DNA of 64,000 bases, taken from Deltaproteobacteria bacterium. Lineage in GTDB: Bacteria; Desulfobacterota; Binatia; UTPRO1. The stretch's first letter is position 1, and every line of letters starts with the position of its first letter. The notes beneath the pieces were generated by a model. That model made no database searches and was not told the DNA's origin. It saw only the letters and a list, made by a program, of their open reading frames with translations. The stretch covers positions 1 through 64,000 of the forward strand of contig JACQEO010000014.1 of the NCBI GenBank assembly GCA_016200545.1. The letters are read 5' to 3'. Below, piece by piece: positions 30,136 through 38,948 of the stretch. Both the position numbers and the translations under genes were made by a program.

Positions 30136-30325
30136 CGTCGTAGATCTCCTCGCGCCTCAGGTTCCCATAGACGGTGCCAGGCTGCACGTTGAAGCGCACC
30201 CGCTCCTGCGCCGGCTGCCCGTTCGTCTTGCTTTCGTACCGCTTGCGCACCGCCGCAACATAGGCGGCGACATCCCTCTGGGCTTCCTCGGGAAGGCCAT
30301 CCAGATCAATTGCTCGTGTTGCCAT
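30125..30325 (-). CDS. Small antitoxin-like protein
   Basis: A 66-aa acidic/basic protein starting MATRAIDLDGLPEE, with a helical middle and a C-terminal NVQPGTVYGNLRREEIYDDE typical of the toxin-binding tails of antitoxins paired with PIN toxins. AGGAGGTGAG lies just before the ATG. Its end overlaps the start of the truncated PIN gene, so it was the first gene of a toxin-antitoxin operon and is now an orphan. The family assignment is from context and general look only. Confidence 0.6.
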   Translation of the reverse strand: MATRAIDLDGLPEEAQRDVAAYVAAVRKRYESKTNGQPAQERVRFNVQPGTVYGNLRREEIYDDER

Positions 30326-30661
30326 GGTCGCTCACCTCCTTTCCGGTTGAACCCTTCCAGCATGCCTATGGAGCCATGCCCTCGTCTCGAGGGTAACACG
30401 GACGGGGACAACCGGGCAAAATAGGGAATCGTGGGTCCTAGTCGAAGGGGCGGTCCGGGGTTGTGTCCATGACACTCCCCTATCGGGCGCCCTATGAGGA
30501 TGAGCGCGGGGCCAGAGGACAGCGGCGACACCGGCATGGCGCTGATCGTCAGGTACCCGAAATGATACCAAATCGTACATCGCGCAAGCTGCATCAGCAC
30601 GCAGCATCGTCCTCCGCGAGTCGCCTTGACCCCACGAAACGAGAGCTGGCAGGATACCGCC
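30326..30661. other. Intergenic region with second direct-repeat copy
   Basis: No convincing gene lies in this gap between the divergent antitoxin and GT2 genes. It includes the right copy of the 18-bp repeat (30478-30495). A short AT-richer stretch (GAAATGATACC, near 30559-30569) precedes the GT2 gene and may hold its promoter. Confidence 0.4.
30478..30495. repeat. Right copy of the 18-bp imperfect direct repeat
   Basis: Partner of 30008-30025, 470 bp away, with one mismatch. Both copies are followed within a few bases by GAGCGCG. Confidence 0.7.
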
Positions 30662-31441
30662 GTGTCTGCCTCGCACGGAGAGACGCAGCATCCGGTCGAC
30701 GCCCCACGCTCCCGCGTGGTCATCGTCATGCCCGCCTACAACGCGGCCAAGACGCTGGCCCCCACGCACCGCGACATTCCGAAGGATCTCATCGACGAGA
30801 TGATCCTCGTCGACGACGCCTCCAGCGACGATACGACGGAGCTTGCGGAGAGGCTCGGGTTGCGCGTCATCAAGCATCCGCACAACGTCGGCTACGGCGG
30901 AAATCAGAAGACCTGCTACATGGAAGCGCTACGACGGAACGCCGACATCATCATCATGCTGCATCCCGACAACCAATATGATCCGAGCTTCATTCCCGAA
31001 ATCCTACGACCGATCGCGGCGGGCGAGGCGGACGTTGTGTTCGGCTCACGTATGCTCATGCCCGGCGGCGCTCGGAACGGCGGCATGCCGCTCTACAAAT
31101 TCGTCGCCAATCGCATTCTGACGACGCTCGAGAACTGGATTCTCGGGACGCGCCTCTCCGACGCGCACACCGGCTATCGCGCCTACTCCGCGCGCTTTCT
31201 CCGTACCGTGCCGTTCATGCGCAATTCCAACGACTTCGTGTTCGACACGCAGATCATCGTTCAAGCTCGCGCCTTCGGGTTCACGACGTGCGAGGTCCCG
31301 GTCACCACCAAATACTTTCCGGAGGCATCGTCGGTGAACTTCCGCGTCTCGACGATCTACGGGTTCAAGACGCTCGGCGTACTCGCGCTGTACACGTTGT
31401 CGCGACTCGGCGTGTATCGGGCCAAGTTCTTGCGTCGGTGA
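30662..31441 (+). CDS. GT2 glycosyltransferase (DPM1-like)
   Basis: A 259-aa GT2 enzyme. It has VVIVMPAYNAAKTL, ILVDDASSDDTTE, HPHNVGYGGNQKTC, the DXD-like LHPDNQYDP, and then FGSRML. DAHTGYRAYS and a late hydrophobic stretch fit polyprenyl-phosphate sugar synthases. The GTG at 30662 is preceded by AGGA at a good distance and is preferred to a TTG at 30626. It is convergent with the sulfatase-like gene, only 15 bases away, and no terminator is visible between them. It probably supplies a lipid-linked sugar to the GT39-like enzymes. Confidence 0.88.
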   Translation: MSASHGETQHPVDAPRSRVVIVMPAYNAAKTLAPTHRDIPKDLIDEMILVDDASSDDTTELAERLGLRVIKHPHNVGYGGNQKTCYMEALRRNADIIIMLHPDNQYDPSFIPEILRPIAAGEADVVFGSRMLMPGGARNGGMPLYKFVANRILTTLENWILGTRLSDAHTGYRAYSARFLRTVPFMRNSNDFVFDTQIIVQARAFGFTTCEVPVTTKYFPEASSVNFRVSTIYGFKTLGVLALYTLSRLGVYRAKFLRR

Positions 31442-31456
31442 GAGCAGACGCAGCGC

Positions 31457-33592
31457 TCATCGAATGTAGCCTAGCGCGCGCAGTTTCTCGGCGGTTGCGG
31501 GGTCGGGTTCAGGAGGTGCGCTCGCGTCGACGGGACGCGTCGTTTCGCTGGAACTCGCATAGGCACGTAACATGTCGCTTGGTGACGTCAGCTCAGCCGA
31601 ATGACTGATCCAGAGGTCTTGCTCTTCTCCAGGATCGTTCGCCAGATCGTAAGCTTCCATACGACCGGGGCTGTCTGAGTCGCGCGCAGGCGGCGTCCAA
31701 ATCAATTTCTGGTTTTGCGCTCGAAGGGCATACGCGGGCGGCTTCCACGCCGAATCGCGGCTCCCATCGGCGAGAACGCGTATCGCACCCCACGCCTCCG
31801 CGTAGATCGGGCGACTCGCGAGGGTCGATCGAAAAGCGTCGCGTTTCGCCGGATCCCGATCGAAGAGCGGCGTCAGCGACTCGCCGTGCGATTGGTGGAG
31901 CGCGGGCAACCCGAGAATCCCGAGCACGGTCGGCAGCACGTCCACCAACGCGACCGGCTCACGCACCCGCAGCCCCGTCGGGATCATGCCGGGAGCGCGC
32001 ATCAATAGCGGCACCAGCAACGTCTCGTCATAGAGATGCGAGCCATGGTCGCTCGCACCGTGCTCGCCAAATTCTTCTCCGTGATCCGAAGTGACGATCA
32101 ACAGCGTCCGGTCGGCCAGAACGAGCGCTCCGACGGCCGCCCACAGCGCATGAAGCTGATCGTCGGTGTACCGAATCTCCTCTTCGTATCGGTCGAGGTC
32201 CCGTTCTTCTCCGAAGAGACCCTGATATTGCGGTGGCGGCGTGTACGGGGCGTGAACTTGATAGGTGTGGACGAAGAGAAACCAACGTTGATTACGGTGC
32301 AACTTCAGCCAATCCAGGGCCGCCGCGAAGGTACTCTCCACGTGGCCCGCCGTGGACCCGACGTCGGGGCTCTTGTTTTCGAGATATCGGTCGAACCCGC
32401 GTTCGAAGCCGATCGCCGCCTGCAGCAGGCCGTCCTCCGTTACGGCACCCGTCGCGTAGCCGCTCCGTCGTAAGAGCTCGGCCATCGTGGAGTACGCTGC
32501 GAGATCGCTCGGTCTCTTCAAATCGGTAATCCCATGTGCGTACGGATAGAGACCGGTGAAGAGTGACATGTGGGACACCGGCGTGAGCGTCGATTGCACG
32601 ACCGCCTTCTCGAAGAGCGCGCCCTCGTTCGCGAGGGCGTCGAAGAACGGACTCGTGACGCGGCTGCGGCCGTACGTACTGAGGCTCGGCGCCCGCTCCG
32701 TATCGATCGAAATCAGCAGCAGGTTGCGCGGAACGGCGCGCGTGGGACTTCCGGGAGCGAGCACGACGGGATCGCCCCAGACCGGAACGGTTGGTGCGCC
32801 CCCGGGGTCTCCCGGTTCGATGCTCGTCTGCAGTGTCAGCGTGAGCGGCGAACCCGCGTGCGTACTCAGATCTATAGACGCGTCGAACCATCGCCGGGCG
32901 AGCGGGTCTGATGCCGGGTCCAAGCGCGCCGAAAAGAGCGGCGTCTCCTCGCCTTCGGCCGCCACTTCGAATCGGACCGCCGGCGCATGATTCTCCCACC
33001 CTGGACTTTCGACACCGTACGAAAAGGCCAGCCGTGCACCGACGGGAAGGCGGTCGATGGCGAACTGCCGGCGTTCGGTGCCCTGCTCCGGGACCGGTCT
33101 CGCTTGCACCCACACGTCGACGGTTCCTCCACGAAGGACGGGAGGAGCCGGCACGTCGAGATGGAGCCGCGACGTCCGAGGGGCACCCGTGCACGTCCCG
33201 ACGACCCATCGGCTATCGCGAGCGGTCGCACCTTGTATCGCCACCTGCGCCAGTAACCGCTCGCAACCTTGCATTTTCCGCAGCAACCCGAAGTCCATTT
33301 CGAGTCGATCCCGGTCACCGATCGGAACGTGCGCATCGCGGTACGCGAGCTCCAGCATGGGACGGGCGAAGGTGTAGCGCGCGTCATCGTTGATGACCGC
33401 GCGTGCGGGGCCGCGCAATTTAGGGATGGCGCCCGAACTCACCGGCAAGCGCACGACGTCGGACGGGGTAGCGGCGGTCGCATCCGAATCGGTGTCTACT
33501 AGCCGCCAAACGATCTCCTCTGAAGGCACCTTCGCGCAGCCACATGCCATCACAAGCAGGACGATGCGGAGGGGGAGAGCGCGCAACTGCAT
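31457..33592 (-). CDS. Sulfatase-like lipoprotein (alkaline-phosphatase superfamily), A
   Basis: A 711-aa protein with a signal ending VMAC (lipobox, Cys17). A beta-rich N-terminal region spans about 50-285. The catalytic domain starts with LLISIDTE (Asp297) and contains TSDHGEEFGEHG. The nucleophile site reads T-P-V-S-H (Thr337), not the C/S-x-P-x-R of formylglycine sulfatases. Thr is the nucleophile in LtaS- and EptA-type phosphotransferases and related hydrolases. It ends EKLRALGYIR. Exported and probably lipid-anchored, it likely acts on an envelope phospho- or sulfo-ester. The ATG at 33592 is set by the signal sequence. Confidence 0.82.
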   Translation of the reverse strand: MQLRALPLRIVLLVMACGCAKVPSEEIVWRLVDTDSDATAATPSDVVRLPVSSGAIPKLRGPARAVINDDARYTFARPMLELAYRDAHVPIGDRDRLEMDFGLLRKMQGCERLLAQVAIQGATARDSRWVVGTCTGAPRTSRLHLDVPAPPVLRGGTVDVWVQARPVPEQGTERRQFAIDRLPVGARLAFSYGVESPGWENHAPAVRFEVAAEGEETPLFSARLDPASDPLARRWFDASIDLSTHAGSPLTLTLQTSIEPGDPGGAPTVPVWGDPVVLAPGSPTRAVPRNLLLISIDTERAPSLSTYGRSRVTSPFFDALANEGALFEKAVVQSTLTPVSHMSLFTGLYPYAHGITDLKRPSDLAAYSTMAELLRRSGYATGAVTEDGLLQAAIGFERGFDRYLENKSPDVGSTAGHVESTFAAALDWLKLHRNQRWFLFVHTYQVHAPYTPPPQYQGLFGEERDLDRYEEEIRYTDDQLHALWAAVGALVLADRTLLIVTSDHGEEFGEHGASDHGSHLYDETLLVPLLMRAPGMIPTGLRVREPVALVDVLPTVLGILGLPALHQSHGESLTPLFDRDPAKRDAFRSTLASRPIYAEAWGAIRVLADGSRDSAWKPPAYALRAQNQKLIWTPPARDSDSPGRMEAYDLANDPGEEQDLWISHSAELTSPSDMLRAYASSSETTRPVDASAPPEPDPATAEKLRALGYIR

Positions 33593-33612
33593 GGGCGAGC
33601 CGGAGTCTAGAC

Positions 33613-35079
33613 TCAATCGGCGAGGTAGCCGAGGCTCTTCAGCTTCTCGCGCATCGTGTCGTCCAGCCGAATCGGCTCGCTGCTGGAATCGACTGACTGA
33701 TAGGCCCACACCTTCTTGAAGAACGACGCGGCCAGATCCGGGTGGGCGGTGATGACGTTCGTCGTCTCGCCCGGGTCGGCACGAAGGTCGTACAGCTCCG
33801 CGGAGTAGTAGCGCCGCCGCATCTCCTCCGTAATCGGCGGCGGATCGTCCACGTTTTCGAAGGGGATCGGGTCGTTGACGATGAACTTCCACTCGAGCGT
33901 GCGGATTCCCAATCGCCGAAAGCCAAGGCGAATGTCGTGCTGAGCATCGATGACGTCGGCGGATGTCGTCTCGGCTGATTGATACGTTTCCACGTACGTC
34001 TCTACCGTACCGTCCGCCCAGCTGCCGTCGACGAGAGGGAGGAGACTCCCACCGTCCACAGGCGTCGGCAACGCGACGCCGGTGAGAGCGAGGGCCGTCG
34101 GCAACAGATCGATGTTGCGGACCAACTGCGAGACGCGCCGGCCGGCGGGCAAGCGGCCGGGCAGACGTATCAGGAGCGGCACCTGCTGGATCACGTCGTA
34201 GATGTAACGGCCGTGCCCGACGAAGTTGTGCTCGGCCAAGCTCTGGCCATGGTCGGCATGCAGGATCACCGCCGTGCGGCGCGCGAGGCCGAGATCGTCG
34301 AGGGCATCGAGGACGCGCCCCACTTGCACGTCCGCGGTTGTCACGTCGGCATCGTACTCCTTCAGTTGCAACGCGACCTCCTCGAAGTAGTTGTCGGCCC
34401 CGTGTCGCTTCTCGTGCGGGCCGAAGTAGTGCACCCAGAGGAAGAAGGGCTCGCGCCGCTCGGCGCGCAGCCAACGGATGGCGCGGTCGCTGACCTCACG
34501 ATCGGTGCGATAGGCGTCGTGTGCGGCCTTCTCGCGAAGAAGGACCCGCATCTCGATGCGGCTGCCGGGGCCGGGATCGGGCAGCTTCGTTGCCTCCGGT
34601 TTGCGCGGCTCCATGGTGGGCGTCGTGAAGGCATCGTCATAGAGGTCGAATCCCTGATCGAGCCCGAACACGGAGTCGAGCGGATAAGAGCCGACGATCG
34701 CCGCCGTCTGCAGGCCGGCGGTGCGCAGCACTTTGGCGAGCGTCGTCGTCTCGGGCGCGAGGCGTTGGTAGCTCGAACGGAGACCGTGCCGCGTCGCGTA
34801 GCGGCCGGTCATGACCGACGCCATCGAGGATGTCGTCCAGGTGACGTCGCAGAAGGCGTTCTCGAAGAGGACACCCTCGCGTGCGAGGCGATCCATGTTT
34901 GGAGTCTGCGACTTCGCGTAGCCGTAGGCGGAGAGCCGATCGGCCCGCAGCGTATCCACGGTGATCAAGATGACGTTCGGACGCTCGCTCGGGCGCGGCG
35001 TCCGGATGGCCATCACCGTCGCGATCGCCACGCCGCCGATGAAGAGAACGAGGATGCCGCGCGCTCTGCCGCTGGTCAC
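33613..35079 (-). CDS. Sulfatase-like protein, B (membrane-anchored)
   Basis: A 488-aa protein with one N-terminal transmembrane helix (about 8-25) and an extracytoplasmic alkaline-phosphatase-fold domain. VILITVDTLRAD gives Asp42 and HADHGQSLAEH is the second metal block. The nucleophile site is TTSSM with Thr82 in place of Cys or Ser. It ends EKLKSLGYLAD. It is a close paralogue of the gene at 38949 (shared SYQRL, FGLDQGF and WVHYFGPHEK). The GTG at 35079 places the helix at the N-terminus; a longer GTG start at 35145 is possible. Twenty bases separate it from sulfatase-like A, so the two are probably cotranscribed. Confidence 0.82.
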   Translation of the reverse strand: MTSGRARGILVLFIGGVAIATVMAIRTPRPSERPNVILITVDTLRADRLSAYGYAKSQTPNMDRLAREGVLFENAFCDVTWTTSSMASVMTGRYATRHGLRSSYQRLAPETTTLAKVLRTAGLQTAAIVGSYPLDSVFGLDQGFDLYDDAFTTPTMEPRKPEATKLPDPGPGSRIEMRVLLREKAAHDAYRTDREVSDRAIRWLRAERREPFFLWVHYFGPHEKRHGADNYFEEVALQLKEYDADVTTADVQVGRVLDALDDLGLARRTAVILHADHGQSLAEHNFVGHGRYIYDVIQQVPLLIRLPGRLPAGRRVSQLVRNIDLLPTALALTGVALPTPVDGGSLLPLVDGSWADGTVETYVETYQSAETTSADVIDAQHDIRLGFRRLGIRTLEWKFIVNDPIPFENVDDPPPITEEMRRRYYSAELYDLRADPGETTNVITAHPDLAASFFKKVWAYQSVDSSSEPIRLDDTMREKLKSLGYLAD

Positions 35080-35190
35080 GGGTTCTCTAGTACCCGGTTC
35101 GCCCGCGTGGCGGCTATAGCAGAGCGGATGCAGGGCCAATTCCACTTTACAGTTGGATCGGACGCCGATACCTTGCGAGTCTCACCCCCT

Positions 35191-36063
35191 ATGGCGCCCG
35201 ATCGCAACCCACAGCCGAGCGCGCCCGGCGAGACGACGCTCATGCCGTATTGGGAGCGCGTCGCGTCGCGCTACGCCGCATCCGATCCACTCGCGGCCGT
35301 CTGCTATCCGGCGGCGCCGCGGTGGTTCAATCGATTTTACGCGCATTTTCAGCTGCGAACGGTCGAGCGCATGCTCGGTGGGCTGCCGCTTGCGGGTACG
35401 CGGGCGCTCGACGTCGGGTGCGGCGGCGGGCGCTGGACGCGCTGGCTCGCTGAGCGTGGCGCGGAAGCGATCGGCGTGGATCCGACGACGGCGATGCTGG
35501 AGACCGCGCGCCGCCTCTCTCCCGGTCTCACGTTTCAGCGCATGTCGGCGACGACGATCGACTTCCCCGCCGACACGTTCGATCTCGTGATGGCGGTCAC
35601 CGTCATTCAACATCTCCGCCCCGTCGAACAGGAGCGGGCGGCGGCGGCGATGTGCCGCGTGGTGCGTCAGGGCGGTCATCTCTTCGTGTTCGATCTCATC
35701 GATCAGCACGACCCGGGGCGCGTGGTGTTCCCGCGTCGCCCGCAGGAATGGATCGATCTGTACCAGCGACAGGGCATGACCCTCGTGCGCTGGGAAGGAC
35801 AGGAGTACGTGCCCTTGATGCGCGCGCTCACGGCGTTGTTGCCGTCGCAAACGGGTAAGGCCGCGGAGAGCAACGTCACGGCGCCCTCCGTGCTCGAGCG
35901 GATCGGGGCGCGGCGCGCGGCCTTTGCATCCCTCTGGCCGGTGATTCAGCTCTCGTACCCGCTCGAGTCGCTGTGCGAGCGGCTGCTGCCGGCGGCGCGG
36001 GCGCGCCACGGCTGTTTCCTCTTTCGCAAGGCGGATGGCGCTCCCCGACCCCCACACGCGTAA
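35191..36063 (+). CDS. SAM-dependent methyltransferase
   Basis: A 290-aa class I methyltransferase. After MPYWERVASRYAASD comes motif I (ALDVGCGGGRWTRWL), IGVDPTTAMLE, and DLVMAVTVIQHL. The C-terminal portion is longer than a minimal domain and basic. The ATG at 35191 is preferred; another ATG at 35128 is in frame. The gene is divergent from sulfatase-like B and overlaps the next gene by 29 bp on the same strand, so it starts the run methyltransferase, GT39-HEAT, sulfatase-like C, SpeE-like. The substrate is probably a surface-glycan precursor, inferred from context. Confidence 0.82.
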   Translation: MAPDRNPQPSAPGETTLMPYWERVASRYAASDPLAAVCYPAAPRWFNRFYAHFQLRTVERMLGGLPLAGTRALDVGCGGGRWTRWLAERGAEAIGVDPTTAMLETARRLSPGLTFQRMSATTIDFPADTFDLVMAVTVIQHLRPVEQERAAAAMCRVVRQGGHLFVFDLIDQHDPGRVVFPRRPQEWIDLYQRQGMTLVRWEGQEYVPLMRALTALLPSQTGKAAESNVTAPSVLERIGARRAAFASLWPVIQLSYPLESLCERLLPAARARHGCFLFRKADGAPRPPHA

Positions 36064-38947
36064 CGCCACCTCCGTGCCATCGAACGCCGTGTGGCAGCGC
36101 GTCCTTGCTCTCGTCCCTCTGCTCTTCGGGCTGTGGTACTTCCTCGGGCTGGCGCCCTACGGGCTGCACGTCGGCGAGGACGGCGACGTCCTCTACGAGG
36201 CCTTCGCCACCTTCCGCGGGCAGCTGCCGTACATCGACTTCTCCACCGGCTACACACCCGGATACTTCTACTGGCACGCCGCGCTCTTTCATCTCTTCGG
36301 CGTCGACGCGCTGGTGCTGCGCATCGCCGCCGCCGTCACGAACGCACTGACGCTCTGGCTGCTCTACGTTCTCGCCGCGCGCGTCGTGCGGCCCGGGTTC
36401 GCCTTGCTGCCGCCGCTGGTGTTCGCGGCGAGCCTTCCCGTTTATCCGGGGGAGTTCTGTTCGTTCAACGTGCCGTATCCGGCCTGGTACAACATCACGT
36501 TCTGGCTCGCGAGCATCGTCGCAATCGACGTCTACGCGCGGCGTGATCGCGCCCGGGCGCTGCTCCTCGCGGGCCTGCTCGCCGGGCTGAATTTCGCCTT
36601 CAAGCCGAACGTCGGGCTCTTCAACGTCGCGGCGCTGAGCGTGTTTCTCGCGTGGTGGCACGCGCCCGGCGCGTCCACCACGCGACTGGAGCGCGCCGCC
36701 TGGTGGACGGTGACGATCGCGACGCTCGCCGGCACCTTCGCGATCTTCGGCATCGACATCCTGAGCCGCAGGTTCGCGCTCTTCCCGCTGCCGTTCCTCG
36801 CGGCGGCGGGCGTGCTGCTCGTCGTCGCGCGGCACGCGGCGGGTCGGCCGCGTTTCATGCGCGCGGCGTGCGCACTGTTTCTCGGCTTCGCGCTGCCGAA
36901 CGTGTCCTGGTTCGCTTACTTCCTCGCCCACCTCGGCATCCGTAGCTTCTCGCGTGACGTCTTGCTGATCGGATCGTCGTACGAACAGTTCTTCTCCATC
37001 TCCTATCGGGAGCTTTTCAGCCGGTGGGACCTCGGCGTCCTCCTCGTCGCGGGGGCGCTCTACGTGGTCCCGCTGGCGATCCGCCGCCGGCGGCTCCCCT
37101 TCTGGGCGCCGTTCGCCGTGGGTGCCGTCGCGACGGCGCTCGCTGCAGCCTACGTCGTGTTTTTCGCTCCGATGCGCGAAGGCTTTCAGGCGTCGGTCGT
37201 GAGCCGGATCCAGGACCTCGCGTTCTTTCTCGTACCGCTCACCAACTGGGCGGGCCTGGCGTTCATCGGCGCGCGCAGCATCGGGGCCCATCGCCGCTTG
37301 ACGGAGAGCGACGCGCTGCTGACGCTGCTGATCGTCTCCGGGCCGGCGCTCAGCCTCGGCATGCATCCGCGCTCCGACTTCATGCACCTCCTCATCTCGG
37401 CGCCGGCGACGATCATCGTCGGCACCGTGCTCCTCGAGGAGCTCGCACGTCATTGGCAGGATGCGATGCCCGACCGGCGACACTGGCGTTGGGCGGTCTC
37501 GGCGGCGCTGGCAGCCCCCGTCGTCGCCGTCGCCGTCGTGCTCGCCGCTCCCGGCGTCGGCCTCGCCGCGCGCCTCTACAGCCATTACCTCGGTCTCCGC
37601 CCGGACGCGTTGGCGCGCCTCGATCTGCCGCACGCGACGCTCGTCCGGGAGCCCGGAGAAGAACGCGAGTTCACGAACTTGCACGCGATCGCCACCTACG
37701 TCGGCGCGCACACGCGACCAAACGACTACGTCTTCCCATTTCCCAACTTGAGCCTGATCTGTTTCCTCTCCGGTCGCCTCAACCCCACCGCCAAGGGATA
37801 TTTCATCGCCGGCTACCCCGATCACTACACCGAGGCGGCGATCGTCACCGACCTACGGGATCGCGTCCCCGCCATGATCGTGAACCTGGCGGAGCACCAA
37901 ATCTTCGTCCTCACCGCGCCCGCGTACTACTTCTTGATCCGCGAGTTCGTGCGGGACCACTTCACACCCGCGGCGCAGATCGGCCCCTACCTCGTCATGG
38001 CGCGCAACAGCAGCGACCCACGGCCGATCGACGTGCGAATCACGGGCAGGGAAAGTTCCTGGGCCGGCCTCGACGATCCCGATCCGAATGTACAGCTGGA
38101 GACCGCCGCGCGCATCGAACGCTGGCGTGATCCCCGCGGTGCCGCCGCGCTCGCCCGTCGTGCCGTCTCGCGACAAGCGTCGAATCGCATCGCGTTCCTG
38201 CGGATCGCCTTGCAGTTCGCCGACGAGCGCGCGGTCCCGCCGTTCTTGCAAATCGCGAGCCGCGATTATGTGACGGAAGCGGGTCAGCTTGCGACGACCG
38301 CGCTGTACTTCATCGCCGAGAAATCGCTTACCGAGCACTTCTGGCTGGCGTCGGACGCGCAGCGCGAGCGGCTCACCGCGCTTCGTTACGAGCTCGGCTT
38401 CGAGCCCTTCCGGAGCTGGCTTCGCAACCGGCGCGGCGATAGCCGTCTACGCTACGTCGCCGCGTGGGCGGCGGGCGTGCTGCAAGACGACGCGGCGGTG
38501 CCCTATCTCGAGAAAGCGCTCGAGAGCGACGATCACGGCTTCGCGCGGATGGCGAGTTTCAGCTTGGTCGCGCTCGGCAAGACGACGGAAGTCGCCTCCG
38601 AGGTCGTCGCCGCGTTCGACATCGACGACATCTACGCCCCGAGCATTCTCATCGACCTCTATCATCGGGATCCCGAGTCCGCGCGCGCTGCGATCGAGAT
38701 CGGCCTTCAGACCGGCACGCCGAAGGCACGGGCCACCCTCAGCTGGGTCGTCGCGGCGCTACGCGACCGCAAACTCGCCGAGGCAGTGGCGGAACTCGAC
38801 GACGACTCCGACGAGCGGGTGCGCGAGGCGGCGATCTGGAGCGTGGCCTGGCTGCACGGCGCCGCGCCACCGATGCCTTCCGCCGAGCACGAGGGTTCGG
38901 CGCCCGCATCGAGCGGAATCACCTCTTCCGCCGTGGCCGCACCTTGA
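36035..38947 (+). CDS. GT39-like membrane transferase fused to HEAT-like repeats (paralogue)
   Basis: A 970-aa protein with the same plan as the one at 24175-27144. The N-terminal polytopic domain carries VGEDGDVLYEAF, IDFSTGYTPGYFY and PGEFCSFNVPYPAWY. The C-terminal helical repeats span about 670-955 (LRYVAAWAAGVLQDDAAVPYLEKAL, ARMASFSLVALG, VREAAIWSVAWL), recognisable as HEAT/PBS-type repeats. The ATG at 36035 lies within the end of the methyltransferase gene. The next gene begins 2 bases after its stop codon, so expression is probably coupled. The shared rare architecture of the two genes implies duplication. Confidence 0.8.
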   Translation: MALPDPHTRNATSVPSNAVWQRVLALVPLLFGLWYFLGLAPYGLHVGEDGDVLYEAFATFRGQLPYIDFSTGYTPGYFYWHAALFHLFGVDALVLRIAAAVTNALTLWLLYVLAARVVRPGFALLPPLVFAASLPVYPGEFCSFNVPYPAWYNITFWLASIVAIDVYARRDRARALLLAGLLAGLNFAFKPNVGLFNVAALSVFLAWWHAPGASTTRLERAAWWTVTIATLAGTFAIFGIDILSRRFALFPLPFLAAAGVLLVVARHAAGRPRFMRAACALFLGFALPNVSWFAYFLAHLGIRSFSRDVLLIGSSYEQFFSISYRELFSRWDLGVLLVAGALYVVPLAIRRRRLPFWAPFAVGAVATALAAAYVVFFAPMREGFQASVVSRIQDLAFFLVPLTNWAGLAFIGARSIGAHRRLTESDALLTLLIVSGPALSLGMHPRSDFMHLLISAPATIIVGTVLLEELARHWQDAMPDRRHWRWAVSAALAAPVVAVAVVLAAPGVGLAARLYSHYLGLRPDALARLDLPHATLVREPGEEREFTNLHAIATYVGAHTRPNDYVFPFPNLSLICFLSGRLNPTAKGYFIAGYPDHYTEAAIVTDLRDRVPAMIVNLAEHQIFVLTAPAYYFLIREFVRDHFTPAAQIGPYLVMARNSSDPRPIDVRITGRESSWAGLDDPDPNVQLETAARIERWRDPRGAAALARRAVSRQASNRIAFLRIALQFADERAVPPFLQIASRDYVTEAGQLATTALYFIAEKSLTEHFWLASDAQRERLTALRYELGFEPFRSWLRNRRGDSRLRYVAAWAAGVLQDDAAVPYLEKALESDDHGFARMASFSLVALGKTTEVASEVVAAFDIDDIYAPSILIDLYHRDPESARAAIEIGLQTGTPKARATLSWVVAALRDRKLAEAVAELDDDSDERVREAAIWSVAWLHGAAPPMPSAEHEGSAPASSGITSSAVAAP

Positions 38948-38948
38948 G

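Noticed and set aside
30008-30495. Site-specific attachment sites of an integrative element
   Set aside because: The repeat is short and imperfect, and there is no integrase or tRNA gene at either side.
35876-37825. 649-codon minus-strand open frame opposite the GT39-HEAT gene
   Set aside because: Its charged, low-complexity composition is a complement of hydrophobic helices on the plus strand, which carries the real gene.
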